Source: Dactylis glomerata (lineage: Eukaryota; Streptophyta; Magnoliopsida; Poales; Poaceae). Taken from it: a DNA stretch of 64,000 nucleotides. A program made the position numbers and the translations under genes. Under the pieces are notes generated by a model. It did no database searches. It saw nothing but the letters and a program-made list of their open reading frames with translations, and had not been told where the DNA came from. Positions 45,421-57,845 of this stretch are shown here, piece after piece. The stretch covers positions 3,371,417 through 3,435,416 of the forward strand of contig QXEO01000211.1 of NCBI GenBank assembly GCA_007115705.1, read 5' to 3'. The stretch's first letter is position 1, and each line of letters opens with the position of its first letter.

Positions 45421-47474
45421 TCAAGTAATATCAAGCGATGAGGCATCAAGTTCATAATTTGCTCCAAGAATAGAGTCAAAAAGTAATTTATTCCTCCTTC
45501 TAGGGAAATGTTCCATACCTTTCTTGAGTGGAAATTGATATTTAATGGTGCCTTCCTTCATATCAATGATGGCACCAACAGTTCGAAGAAAAGGTCTTCC
45601 CAAAATAATAGGACATGAAGCATTGCATTCAACATCCATAACAAGGAAATCAATGGGAACAAGGTTACTGTTAGCCATAATAAGAACATCATTAATCCTT
45701 CCCAAAGGTTTCTTCTTAGCAACATCAGCAAGAGGAACATCAAAATAATACTTTTCAAGCGGTGGTAAACCAAGCATATCATAAATCTTTCTAGGCATAA
45801 TAGAAATACTTGCACCTAGATCACATAAAGCATGGAAATCAAAACCATTAACATTCATATCAATGATGGGCTCCCAACCATCTTCTAACTTCTTGGGAAT
45901 AGAAACCTTTTATTTCAACTTTTCTTCCCTAATTTTCATGAGAGTATTTGTAATATGCTTTGTAAAAGCAACATTCAGAGAAATAGCATTAGGACTCAAA
46001 GCAAGCTTTTGCAAGAACAAAATAACTTCAGATATGTTGCAGCCATCAACATCAAAATCATTAAAAGAAGTAGAGCTATTGTCTTCCATACTCCGAAAAA
46101 TTTCAGCACTTTTTGTGGAAAAAGTTTTTGCAGTTTTGGGCTTTTTCGCACAAGGAGTAGGAGTTTTCTCTACACCAATAAAAGTAAGAGGATTGCTAGC
46201 ATTTGAAACAACATCACTAGAGGTGGTAATAGTACATACCTTCATATTCCTAGCCATCTCATCTTCTCTTTCCCAACTGGCATGCAATTCTGCTAACATC
46301 CTAACATTTTCATCAATTCTAACTTGAATGGCATTCAAAGTATTGCTTTCTTTCACATCATTAGGCAACACTTTTAGTTTCAGAAGTTTGACATCAAGAG
46401 CAAAGCTATCAACTTTAGAAGCAAGAATATCAATTTTACCCAACTTTTCCTCAACAGACTTGTTAAAAGCAGTTTGCTTACCGATGAAGTCCTTGAGCAT
46501 GACTTAAAGCTCAGAGGGCGCGCCCCTAGTGTTGTTGGAGGAATTACCATAAGAGTTACCATAACCGTTACCATTGGTAGAAGGATACGGCATGTAGTTG
46601 TTGCTAGCAAAATTGTTCCTATAAGCACTGTTGTTGAAATTATTATTTCTAATGAAGTTTACATCAACATGCTCTTCTTGAGCAACCAAAGAGGCCAAAG
46701 GAACATTATTAGGATCAACATGAGCTCTATCATTAGCAAGCATAAGCATAATAGTAGCAATCTTATCACTTAAGGAAGAGGTTTCCTCAACAGAATTTAC
46801 CTTCTTACCTTGTGGAGCTCTCTCGGTGTGCCACTCAGAAAAATTTACCATCATGCTGTCAAGAAGCTTTGTTGCGGCGCCCAAGGTAATGGACATAAAT
46901 GTGCCTCCAGTAGCTGAATCCAAAAGATTTCTTGAAGAAAAATTTAGTCCTGCATAAAAATTTGGATAATCATCCAAGTAGTCAGTCCATGAGTGGGACA
47001 ATTCTTTATCATTGATTTCATTCTTTCCCAAGCTTGAGGAACATGTTCATTATCAAACTGTCTAAACTTTATAATATCACTTTGCAAAGCTATAATCTTA
47101 GCAGGAGGATAATATTTTCCCATAAAAGCATCCTCACACTTATCCCAAGAATCAATACTATTTCTAGGCAAAGATAGCAACCAATCCTTAGCTCTTCCTC
47201 TTAAAGACAAAGGAAACAACTTAAGCTTAATAATAGCACCATCTACATTCTTATACTTTTGCATCTCACATAGCTCAACAAAATTGTTGAGATGAGCTGC
47301 AGCATCATCAGAACTGGCACCAGAAAATTGCTCTTTCATAATAAGATTCAATAAATCAGGTTTAATCTCATAAAATTTTGCCTCAGGAGCAGGTGGCGCA
47401 ATAGGAGTGCAGATAAAATCATTGTTTTTGGAGCTACTAAAATCACACAACTTGGTGTTCTCAGGAGTACCCAT
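45421..47474 (-). pseudogene. element Y gag and aspartic protease
   Basis: Minus strand from ATG 47474 (MGTPENTKLCDF). Gag is open to about 46944 with FVELCEMQKYKNVDG and LRGRAKDWLLSLPRN, then one frame change near 46990, an Asn-rich region, TAA near 46502, a second part to TAA near 45909, and the protease-like part with DLGASISIMPRK and ILGRPFLRTVGAI, ending at 45421-45423. It is better preserved than the copy in X. As in X there is no reverse transcriptase or integrase. Confidence 0.8.
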
Positions 47475-47660
47475 TCTAGCAAAACTAAAAGCAGGCAAGT
47501 AAAAATAACAACTATAAAGGAACTAAGTTTTTTTGTATTTTTGATAAAATGATGCAAGCAAAAATAAAATAAAGCAAAACAATAACAAAGTAAAAGATTG
47601 GAAGTGAGAGACTCCCCTTGCAGAAATCTTCTTTCTCCCCGGCAACGGCGCCAGAAAGCT

Positions 47661-48712
47661 TGATTGCTATTTTGCTAGCGTGTAATTGACGCCAAAAAAC
47701 TTGTTGGAAACCCCAAGAGAAGGTTATGATGAGCACATCAGCAAGTTTTCCATCAGTTGTGAAACCAAGGTTGATCGAACCAGTAGGAGAAAGAACCAAA
47801 CTTCCGAAGGTTGATGCCCGCTAGCTTTGCGACACTCCGGACAATGGCGCCAGGAAACTTGTCCGCGTGTAGCTTTTCACTAGCAGAAACGTGGAACCTG
47901 CACACAACACAACCAAGTACTTTGTCCCAACTTACGATGAGGTTGTCAATCTCATTGGTTTGTTGTAAACAAAGGATTAAGCGTATCGAGTGGTAAAAGG
48001 TAATAGTTTGCAAGAATGTAAATAAAGCGAGTAAAAGTAAAATGGTAATAGCAATGTAAAAGAATGGACCGGGGTCCACAGTTCACTAGTGGTGTCTCTC
48101 CATAAGATAAATAACAACATGCTGGATAAACAAATTACAGTTGGGCAATTGATAGAATAAAGATAGCGTACAAATGTCATGAGGATCGCTATGAGATTCA
48201 CTCTGGGAATTACAACAAAATACATAGAACATAATCCAACTGCATCTATGACTAATAATCCACTCTCGAGGTGTAGTCCGAGCACCCGTTGAGTATTAAG
48301 TTGCGAACAACAGATAATTGCATTAAGCAAAGTGCGTAATGTAAACAATGCAAATGTCCTTGAACACAAGAATGTTGTTTTCTCCCTAGTGGCAACCGCA
48401 CATCTACAACATTAGAGGTTTCTGTCACTCCCCAAGATTACTAAAGGCATGAACCCACTATCGAGCATAAATACCCCCTCTTCGAGTCACTAGCATCTAC
48501 TCGGCCAAGATATCCACTAGCAACAGAGAGCATGCAAGATCATAAACAACATAGATATAACATAAAGATAATAATCAGCACATCCACTTGACATAGTACC
48601 AATACTCATCGGATCCCAACAAACACAACATGTAGAATTACACAAAGATGATCTTGATCATGATAGGCAGCTCACAAGATCTAAACATGAATCACAAGGT
48701 GGAGAAGACAAC
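47661..48712 (-). repeat. 5' LTR of element Y, first part
   Basis: 1052 bp up to the ACAAC target (48708-48712) of element V; the remaining 599 bp are at 55751-56349. Primer site next to 47660. Confidence 0.85.
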
Positions 48713-50322
48713 TGATTGCTAGATTGTTGGGAACCCCAAGATTAAGGTTTGATGAATATCGCAGCAAGTTTTTCCCTCAGTAAGAAACCAAGGTTTAATC
48801 GGTCAGGAGAAAAGTAGACAATACGACTGAAGGTGATGCAGACTGGCTTAGCAACACTCCAACAAGGGCGCCGTTTAACGATACTTGTTGACTCGTCTTC
48901 GGCCAGTAGCAACGCAGAACCTGCACACAACACAACCAAATACTTTGTTCCCAACTTGCGATGAGGTTGTCAATCTCACCGGTTTGCTTGAAACAAAGGT
49001 TATGAGCGTATCGAGTGGAAAGTGATAATAGTATGCGAGTAAAGTAAACAGGTGATAGCAATATGATGGAAATAGGACCGGGGTCCACAGTTCACTAGTG
49101 GTGTCTCTCCATAAGATAAATAACACATGCTGGGTAAACAAATTACAGTTGGGCAATTGATAGAATAAAGATAAACGTGATATGTCAAGAAGATCACTAT
49201 GAGATTTACTCTGGGCATTACAACAAAATACATAGACCGCCATCCAACTGCATCTATGACTAATAATCCACTTGTGGCGAATCAATCCGAGAACTCCACA
49301 AGTATTAAGTTGCGAACAACAGCTAATTGCATTAAGCAAAGTGTGTAATGTAAACAAAGCATATGCCCTTGAGCATACGAATGTTGTTTTCTCCCTAGTA
49401 GCAACAGCACATCTACAACCTTAGAGGTTTCTGTCACTCCCCCAGGTTAAATAGAGGCATGAACCCACTATCGAGCATAAATACCCCCTCTTGGAGTCAC
49501 TAGCAACTACTCCGCCAAGATAGCTACTAACAACAGAGAGCATGCAAGATCATAAACAACATAGAGATAACAAAAGATAATATTCAGTACAGCAACTCAA
49601 TCATAACACCAATATTCATCGGATCCCAACAAACCAAACATGTAGAATTACATAACGGTGATCTCAATCATGTAGGGCAGCTCATGAGATCTAAACATGA
49701 AGCACATGGTGGAGAAGACAACCATCTAGCTACTGCTATGGACTCATAGTCCAAGGTAGACTACTCACTCATCGCTCCGGAGGCAAGCATGGCGATGAAG
49801 AAGACCTCCGGTGGCGATTCCCCTCTCCGGCAGGGTGCCGGGAAGAGCTTCTGGACCCTCCCGATCTTCGGGTCGACGGCGGCGGCGGATCGCGATGTGT
49901 TCTGGAAAAGTGATCGGGTGTTTAGGTTTTTCCCGTTGGGGGGTCTTTATAGGCGAAGGGGCGATGTCAGAGGTGGCCCTAGGCCTCCTCACACCATGGC
50001 GGCGCCGCCAGGGGCTGGGCCGTGCCAGCCAGGTGTGAGGGGCCCTGGTGGCCCCTCTCCTTCTCTCCTTTAGATGACTGGAAGCTCCCGGACAAAATAA
50101 GACTTCAGGAACTTGTTTCGTCCAATTCCGAGAATATTTCCTGTGTATCACTTCTGAAACACAAAAACAGCAGAAAACAGGGAACTGACACTGTGGCAAC
50201 TTGTTAATAGGTTAGTTCCGGAAAATGCATAAAAGTGCCACGAAGTGTAACGAAACATTAGGCAAATGGTGTAAAAACAAGCATGGAGCATCAAAAATTA
50301 TAGATACGTTGGAGATGTATCA
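48713..50322 (-). repeat. 3' LTR of element V
   Basis: 1610 bp; starts TGATACATCTCCAACG at 50322 on the minus strand. It differs from the other V LTR by scattered substitutions (for example near 48830 against 54250). Confidence 0.9.
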
Positions 50323-53241
50323 AGCATCCCCAAGCTTAACTCCTGCTCGTCCTCGAGTAGGTAAGTGATAACAAAAGAATAATTTTTGAGGTGACATGCA
50401 CCTACACAATCTTGATCATGTATGTAAGCATTTGTGAGCTGGGATCATAAGAACTTAAAACATGGGCATGAAGATAAAATCTTGACAATAAGAACTTAGC
50501 AACCATGTTGTAAACATGCAAATGAACACAAACAAAAGATCATGAAAATGAAACAATGAAAGTCAAATGTGTGTTCAAATCATAAGGAAAAACATACAAA
50601 TGGTTTTCAGCTTGTCGTTCAAAGAGAGCAAAACATAAATGCATAGGACACCTTCAAGTTTAAGAGGGCGACTAGATACAAATAATTTGAGAACAAGTGA
50701 AACCAACAATATGAATCAATCAATGAAAACTTTGGGACAATGCACATTATACTAAGAATGACAACTATGCTCTCTTAATGGTGCATAAAGAAAGAAGGTG
50801 GTGACTCAACATAAAAGTAAAAGAAAGGCCCTTCGCAGAGGGAAGCAGTGATTGCAAGTTTTATAACCTTCAAAAAATTATGGTACTTACCGGCTTTGAG
50901 CTCTCATTGCCCCCCTCATAAGCATCTTGAATGGTTAAAGTTAATGCAAGAACAATTATGATGCATATGCTTGACAAATCATAAGTTGAAAACCTCGTGT
51001 CCCGTGAATACGAGTACCCAAACCTCATGCTACTTTACTTAGAGTCCCAAGCAAGGCTCTTGTCATTGTAAATATATGCATATCATTGAGAACCGCCAAT
51101 GGGGTACCTCCGTGCCCGATGACATGGAACAAGCCCACATCAAAATGACAGGACAAAAAGACAATGAACACCTCGACATCTCTTTTATTTGCCATTTGTT
51201 TAGCTTTTTATTGTGAGATGCGTCGTCGAATGTTCACCATGGGTATGCTGCAAATTTCCACCATGAATTATGCATGGCTTAGATTAGCGGCCCGGCGTTT
51301 CCCTAACACATATACAAACTCCATGATCCCCACAAGATTCCCAATTCATTTCACACCGCGGGCATCCATAAACAAAAGATCACGATATCAACTCAAATAA
51401 GAAGTGCAATGTTGAAAGCTTGCCCATGACTGCATGGTTGGGCTTGTCTCCAACTTACAACTTGCAAGCATAACAACTCAACATAAGAGACCACAATGTC
51501 AAATTTTTAAGAACAGGAAAAAGTAAAGTGTGCCTTCCGGTTCGTGAGAGCTTTACTGACCGAATTTCGCATAACACTGGTAAGAGTTTAATTTGAAGAG
51601 AAAATAAAAGCAAGTCAAATTTACTTGGAATAGCAAATTGCTAGTAGGTATGTATGGTGGACACTTTGGAAAACTTTGGCTTTTAGGAGTTGGATGCACG
51701 AGTAGAGCTCATACTCAGTACAAGGCGAGGGCTAGCAAAAGACTGGGAGCAACCAACTAAGAGAGCAATAATGGCCATAATCATGCAAAGCGACAAAGCG
51801 ACATTAAAAGAAGCATAAGATGGCATCAAAAGTAAAAAACTAAATGATCATAGAGGCAATTGGCGAATTTGTAAGAGTCTAACATGTGTGAGCATGCGCC
51901 AAGTCAACCCAAATAAAGTATTAAGGAGAAAACCAAAATAATGCTTCCATACAATAAAAACAACGCATGATTTTTTTCAAAGGCTCATTAACCAATCTCA
52001 GTTATTTGAGACAAGTCATGCTACAGAAAAACCACTAAGCATACTATCAAAAAGACATCAAGCATGACATGAAAAAGCCTAAGCCGTAGTCTACACAAGC
52101 TCCTTCTTGTACCACTATTTTGCATAAAGCTTTTTCTCTTTTCCAACACCATTTGAAATTTTTAAAGACACCTCTTTTGATGAAAACCAATAAAGATCAG
52201 AGGCAAAAATACACCTTGATGAAAAGATATGACAAGGTCTGATCGCAAATCAAGGCGAAAACGAAAACCAAAAGCAGTAGCAGAAAAAGAAGAACACTCG
52301 GTCAACTCCGTTTTTTTAACTCTTATCGCTCAACGAGTGTTCTTGGCAAATGAAAAACAAGGCAACTTCTCCAAAGAAAATTTGTTGGGGTCCAACCATT
52401 TATTGCAGCAAACAAAACTAAACTAACTAAGAAAACTAAAACAACTGACGCTCCAAGGAAAACACATAGTGCATGAAGCAATAAAAATATAGTGTTTTGA
52501 AAGGTGACCTGATTTTTGCCGATGAAGAAGGGGTGCCTCGGGGGCATCCCCAAGGTTTGACGCTTGTACTTCTTGGATATTTCTTGGGGTGATGCATGGG
52601 CATCCCCAAGCTTGAGCTTTTGTCGATTCTTCGACTCATCTCATCATTCTCCAATCCCTACACTTGAAAACTTCCTTCATACAAAACTAAACACAAATCT
52701 ATTAGCAACATTAGTGTAGGCATAACATATAATCAACCTCTTTTTGCTTCAGGTTTCAACTCAAAACCACCACATATATAGCAAATACTACTGTAGCAAC
52801 CTCCCAAAAAGTTCCATGATCAAAAGAACTCAAATATTGGCAGAAATCTGTCAAAACAGAACAGCTGACAAAGACCGAATTTTTGAGGGGTTTTCTGTTG
52901 CTCAAATCAAAAAGTGTTCAACTAACGAAAGTTTGGATATAACCTGGGGCATATGCACAAGAAATCGCAGGTCCAAAAGATATACATAGAATTTATACGA
53001 ATTTTTACGGTGCAGCACCGAAAATAGTTTCAGGACAGCAACATCCCCAAATCTTTACCTCGCTCGAATTAGAGGCTTCTCTTGGCACAAAAACGAAATA
53101 AACAAGATAAGGAGCGGTCATTACAGTAGTAATGACTTCCAAGACTCAAATAAAAGAAAAAGTACTGAAAATAAAACATTGGGTTATCTCCCAAGAGTGC
53201 TTTTCTTTAACGCCTTTGAGCTAGGCGCAGAAAATTGCGAA
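50323..53241 (-). other. element V 3' non-coding interior
   Basis: No gene on either strand. A polypurine-type AGCTTGGGGATGCT directly abuts the 3' LTR at 50323-50336, and two further copies of AGCTTGGGGATGCC or a close variant lie at about 52545 and 52605. Most of this region is co-linear with the spacer in Y. Confidence 0.7.
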
Positions 53242-53937
53242 TCAAGTAACATCAAGTGATGAAGCATCACTTACCTCAGTAGGCTCTTTGGGAGTTCCCG
53301 CAAATGATTCAACCTGCAAGTCACTCTTAGTGGAACTAAAAGTCTTACCAATTTTAAGAACATGTTGAGATTTAAGCGCAGAAACCTTGGGAACATACAT
53401 AAATTTTTGCTCTTTTCCAACAAATACTTTATCTTTCTTAAATTTAAGAGGAGAGAAGATTAAGCTAAGAGTTTCCATAGACTCCTCTAGTGTACCAATC
53501 CTCAAGTTTTGATTATCAGGAGTAGTGCTAGCCTCTAAAACGGTGATTCTCTTACCAATATTCTCTACTAATTCACTAACTCGGCTAGCATTTTCTAGGA
53601 TACTTGGCAAACTTTTATCTAAAGAGCTGAGCCTTTCTACCACTTCCTCCAAGGTGGTCTCAGTTTTAGCAACATGAATAGGTGGTATTCCCACTAAACT
53701 TTCAATTATAGTGCATGCTTCTCCAGCGGGAGTACCTAGAAAATTACCTCCTGTAAGAGTATCAAGAACATACCTATTCCAACTAGATATGCCAACATAA
53801 AAATTTCTAAGGAGGATCGTGGTAGAGTGCTTTTTGGTACACCTATGATGAGCATTGTTAATACGATACCAAGCATCTTTTAAAATTTCTCCCCCTTGTT
53901 GCTTAAAACTACGAACTTATACTTCAGGATTACTCAT
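53242..53937 (-). pseudogene. element V short gag-like protein
   Basis: Minus strand from ATG 53937 (MSNPEV), one TAA at 53917-53919, then open to 53242 (GGEILKDAWYRINNAHH, CTIIESLVGIPPIH, then a coiled-coil-like ERLSSLDKSLPSILENASR). The length, about 230 residues, is much shorter than the Y gag and there is no protease motif, although the C-terminal end (DASSLDVT) matches the end of the Y and X protease frame (DASSLDIT). It looks as if the centre of gag-protease was lost or replaced while both ends were kept. Confidence 0.65.
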
Positions 53938-54135
53938 TTTAGCAAAACTAAAAGCAAACAAGTAAAAACAACTACCAAGGATTCTAATTTTTTTTTGGGT
54001 TTTTGATATAAAACGATGCAGGTAAAATAAATAAAGTAAAGCAAAACAATAAAACAAAGTAAAGAATGTGTGTGCGAAAAACTCCCCTCGCAGAAGTCTT
54101 CCCCTCTTCTCCGGCAACGGCGCCAGAAAAAGGCT

Positions 54136-55745
54136 TGATTGCTAGATTGTTGGGAACCCCAAGATTAAGGTTTGATGAATATAGCAGCAAGTTTTTTCCT
54201 CAGTAAGAAACCAAGGTTTAATCGGTCAGGAGAAAAGCACACAATATGACTGAAGGTGATGCGGACTGGCTTAGCAACACTCCAACAAGGGCGCCGTTTA
54301 ACGATACTTGTTGACTCGTCTTCGGCCAGTAGCAACGCGGAACCTGCACACAACACAATCAAATACTTTGTTCCCAACTTGCGATGAGGTTGTCAATCTC
54401 ACCGGTTTGCTTGAAACAAAGGTTATGAGCGTATCGAGTGGAAAGTGATAATAGTATGCGAGTAAAGTAAACAGGTGATAGCAATATGATGGAAATAGGA
54501 CCGGGGTCCACAGTTCACTAGTGGTGTCTCTCCATAAGATAAATAACACATGCTGGGTAAACAAATTATAGTTGGGCAATTGATAGAATAAAGATAAACA
54601 TGATATGTCAAGAAGATCACTATGAGATTTACTCTGGGCATTACAACAAAATACATAGACCGCCATCCAACTGCATCTATGACTAATAATCCACTTGTGG
54701 CGAATCAATCCGAGAACTCCACAAGTATTAAGTTGCGAACAACAGATAATTGCATTAAGCAAAGTGTGTAATGTAAACAAAGCATATGCCCTTGAGCATA
54801 TGAATGTTGTTTTCTCCCTAGTAGCAACAGCACATCTACAACCTTAGAGGTTTCTGTCACTTCCCCAGGTTAAATAGAGGCATGAACCCACTATCGAGCA
54901 TAAATACCCCCTCTTGGAGTCACTAGCAACTACTCGGCCAAGATAGCTACTAACAACGGAGAGCATGCAAGATCATAAACAACATAGAGATAACAAAAGA
55001 TAATATTCCGTACAGCAACTCAATCATAACACCAATATTCATCGGATTCCAACAAACCAAACATGTAGAATTACATAACGGTGATCTCAATCATGTAGGG
55101 CAGCTCATGAGATCTAAACATGAAGCACATGGTGGAGAAGACAACCATCTAGCTACTGCTATGGACCCATAGTCCAAGGTAGACTACTCACTCATCGCTC
55201 CGGAGGCAAGCATGGCAATGAAGAAGACCTCCGGTGGCGATTCCCTTCTCTGGCAGGGTGCCGGGAAGAGCTTCTGGACCCTCCCGATCTTCGGGTCGAC
55301 GGCGGCGGCGGATCGCGATGTGTTCTGGAAAAGTGATCGGGTGTTTAGATTTTTCCCGTCGGGGGGTCTTTATAGGCGAAGGGGCGATGTCAGAGGTGGC
55401 CCCAGGCCTCCTCACACCATGGCGGGTCGGCCAGGGGCTGGGCCACGCCAGCCAGGTGTGAGGGGCCCTGGTGGCCCCTCTCCTTCTCTCTTTCGGATGA
55501 CTGGAAGCTCCCAGACAAAATAAGACTTCAGGAACTTGTTTCGTCCAATTTTGAGAATATTTCCTGTGTATCACTTCTGAAACACAAAAAAAGCAGAAAA
55601 CAGGGAACTGGCACTGTGGCAACTTGTTAATAGGTTAGTTCCGGAAAATGCATAAAAGTGCCACGAAGTGTAACGAAACATTAGGCAAATGGTGTAAAAA
55701 TAAGCATGGAGCATCAAAAATTATAGATACGTTGGAGACGTATCA
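54136..55745 (-). repeat. 5' LTR of element V
   Basis: 1610 bp, TGATACGTCTCCAACG at 55745 on the minus strand to CTAGCAATCA at 54136. Confidence 0.9.
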
Positions 55746-55750
55746 ACAAC

Positions 55751-56349
55751 CATCTAGCTATTGCTATGGACCCGTAGTCCAAGATAGACTACTCACACAT
55801 CACTTCGGAGGTGACCATGGTGATGAAGAAGGCCTCCGGTGGTGATTCCCCTCTCCAGCAGGGTGCCGGGAAGAGCTTCTGGACCCTCCCGATCTCGCGT
55901 CAACGATGGCGACGGCTTACAGTAGGTTTCGTGGAAAATTGATTGGGGCTTTAGGTTTTCCCGTCGAGGGGAATATATAGGCGGAAGGGCGGCATTAGGA
56001 AGTGGACCAGGGGGCTCACCCCCTGGTGGCGCGGCTAGGGCTTGGCCCGCGCCGCCCTAGGGTGTGGCCAGGTCCTGGCCCCCCTCCGTCTCTGCTTTGG
56101 ACTCCGACTCGTGTTCTGGAAAAATAGGAGGTTTGGCTTTTGTTTCGTCCAATTCTGAGAATATTTCCTGTGTAGCTTTTCTGAAACACAAAAACAACAG
56201 AAAATAGGGATCTGGCACTGTGGCATCTCGTTAGTAGGTTAGTTCCGGAAAATGCATAAAAATGCCACGAAGTGTAACAAAACACAAAGCAAATGGTGTA
56301 TAAACAAGCATGGAGCATCCAAAATTATAGATACGTTTGAGACGTATCA
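55751..56349 (-). repeat. 5' LTR of element Y, second part
   Basis: 599 bp, from the V target site to the TGATACGTCTC start of Y. Confidence 0.85.
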
Positions 56350-56354
56350 TGAAC

Positions 56355-56571
56355 CCGACTAGATCCTCGAGACCTGGCCACCTATATATAGGGACTAGGA
56401 GAGGCCGGCCATGGACAGATTGAGATTGACCCAATTGAATACTACGCTTATTCTCAACATACCCCAAACCTCGCCTTGTTTGACTGACCTTTACCTTCGA
56501 GTTGATCCGACGCCCTCTTCCCCCGATCTTAAGTCCTTAATCTAGGACATTTGCCGAGTTAAACCTCGTCA
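56355..56571 (+). repeat. LTR2 of the tandem array, second part
   Basis: 217 bp; with 26921-27046 it makes exactly 343 bp, the same length as LTR1 and LTR3. Followed by the primer site TTGGCACTGACCGTGGGGA. Confidence 0.85.
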
Positions 56572-57245
56572 ATTGGCACTGACCGTGGGGAGCTTGGGCG
56601 TTGGAATCATGAATTCGATTGACTTTTTCATTTCCAGCCAATAGCAACTCAAAAGTCAACGGAAACCAGATATCCTTCGAGACCGTAGATTTTCAACCTC
56701 ATCCACCAACCCTTACTCCAGTCTTTGCAAGCTTGGATCAGGAGATGGACTTGACTATTAGAAGCCTGAACTTTCGCGTCGGTTCCTTGGGTTCGATTCG
56801 CCTCTCGAATCCGACGAAATCGGATCCATCGGCAGGAAAAACCGCGACAATGGCAATATAAAAATCATCGGTAGGCTCTTCCAGTGAGGTAAACTCGCCG
56901 GTCAGCTTCACGATGATGGAAAATATAGAACACAAAATCGAAGAACTCAACGTAACCATGGAGAACCTCAACTTAGGAGAGCAATCAAAAGATTTCATAA
57001 TCTGTTGCGGCAGCATCTCGGACAAATACACAGATACATGGAAAATAGGATTGAAGCTTCATGAGGACAAGCAAACTACCCTCTCAAGCTGTAGCAGCAA
57101 ATTCGACAATCAGTATCAAATACTCACAATCATAGGAGACAACTTAGAAGAACTAGCTAAATACCCGTGCGTTGCTATGGTATACACAAGTACTTTCTAA
57201 CCGTAAATATCATATATAACCGTAAATATCATATATTATAAAAAT

Positions 57246-57528
57246 ACATGTCAAGATAGCTACGTAATGCGGAGGAGCTTTATTTTAGGAGAAGGATAGC
57301 GCCTATTTAAATGGGCTATTAAGTTTTATTTGGACGAAATTTGCCCACAGCTGCATAAATGACCCAATAATCTCGGGGAGAATAAATGTCAAGATAAATA
57401 AGGAGAGAATAAATGGCTATCTTTACATCGCTAATTAATCGTTAATAAATAAGGAGAGAAGATCTGCCTTTTTTGTTAGGGGTAGAATCGAAACTCAAAT
57501 GTTGTATGTCAAGTGGGTGGCTTCACCA
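57246..57528. repeat. 283-bp direct repeat, copy 1
   Basis: From ACATGTCAAGATAGC to GGCTTCACCA; pairs with 57563-57845 with roughly ten differences by eye. Confidence 0.9.
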
Positions 57529-57562
57529 CCAACTCGAATCTTATAGGTAAGAAGAAGAAGAT

Positions 57563-57845
57563 ACATGTCAAGATAGCTACGTAATGGGGAGGAGCTTTAT
57601 TTTAGGAGAAGGATAGCGCCTATTTAAATGGGCTATTAAGTTTTATTTGGACAAAATTTGCCCACAGCTGCATAAATGATCCAATAATATCGGGGAGAAT
57701 AAATGTCAAGATAAATAAGGAGAGAATAAATGGCTATCTTTACATCCCTAATTAATCATTAATAAATAAGGAGAGAAGACCTGCCTTTTTTGTTAGGGGT
57801 AGAATTGGAACTCAAATGTTGTATGTCGAGTGGGTGGCTTCACCA
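57563..57845. repeat. 283-bp direct repeat, copy 2
   Basis: Second copy, ending exactly at the right border of the insertion. Confidence 0.9.

Larger units (their letters stand above)
48713..55745 (-). mobile_element. element V: Athila-like gypsy retrotransposon, gag only
   Basis: 7033 bp with perfect target duplication ACAAC (48708-48712, 55746-55750) inside the Y 5' LTR. Both LTRs are 1610 bp (48713-50322 and 54136-55745) and look very similar in side-by-side reading, so this is probably one of the youngest insertions. The primer site (CTGGCGCCGTTGCCGGAG) lies beside 54135 on the minus strand. The interior holds one short gag frame and a long 3' spacer. Confidence 0.9.
27047..56349 (-). 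mobile_element. element Y: Athila-like gypsy retrotransposon with nested W and V
   Basis: On the minus strand it begins TGATACGTCTCAAACG (at 56349) and ends CAACAATCA (at 27047). Target duplication TGAAC is perfect (27042-27046 and 56350-56354), and joining the flanks restores a 343-bp LTR2, which proves the borders. 3' LTR 27047-28700; 5' LTR 47661-48712 plus 55751-56349; primer site CTGGCGCCGTTGCCGGGG on the minus strand next to 47660. Gag and protease lie at 45421-47474. W and V are later insertions. Confidence 0.9.
57153..57845 (-). mobile_element. Helitron-like insertion with an internal direct duplication
   Basis: Absent from units A and C at the same place. On the minus strand the 3' end reads GCAACGCACGGGTATTTAGC then TAG, closely resembling grass Helitron ends (short imperfect hairpin followed by CTAG), and the insert lies between A (57152) and T (57846) as Helitrons do, although two host T appear lost. 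The expected TC at the 5' end is not seen. Inside are two 283-bp direct copies (57246-57528 and 57563-57845) separated by 34 bp that include GAAGAAGAAGA. No coding frame. Confidence 0.5.
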
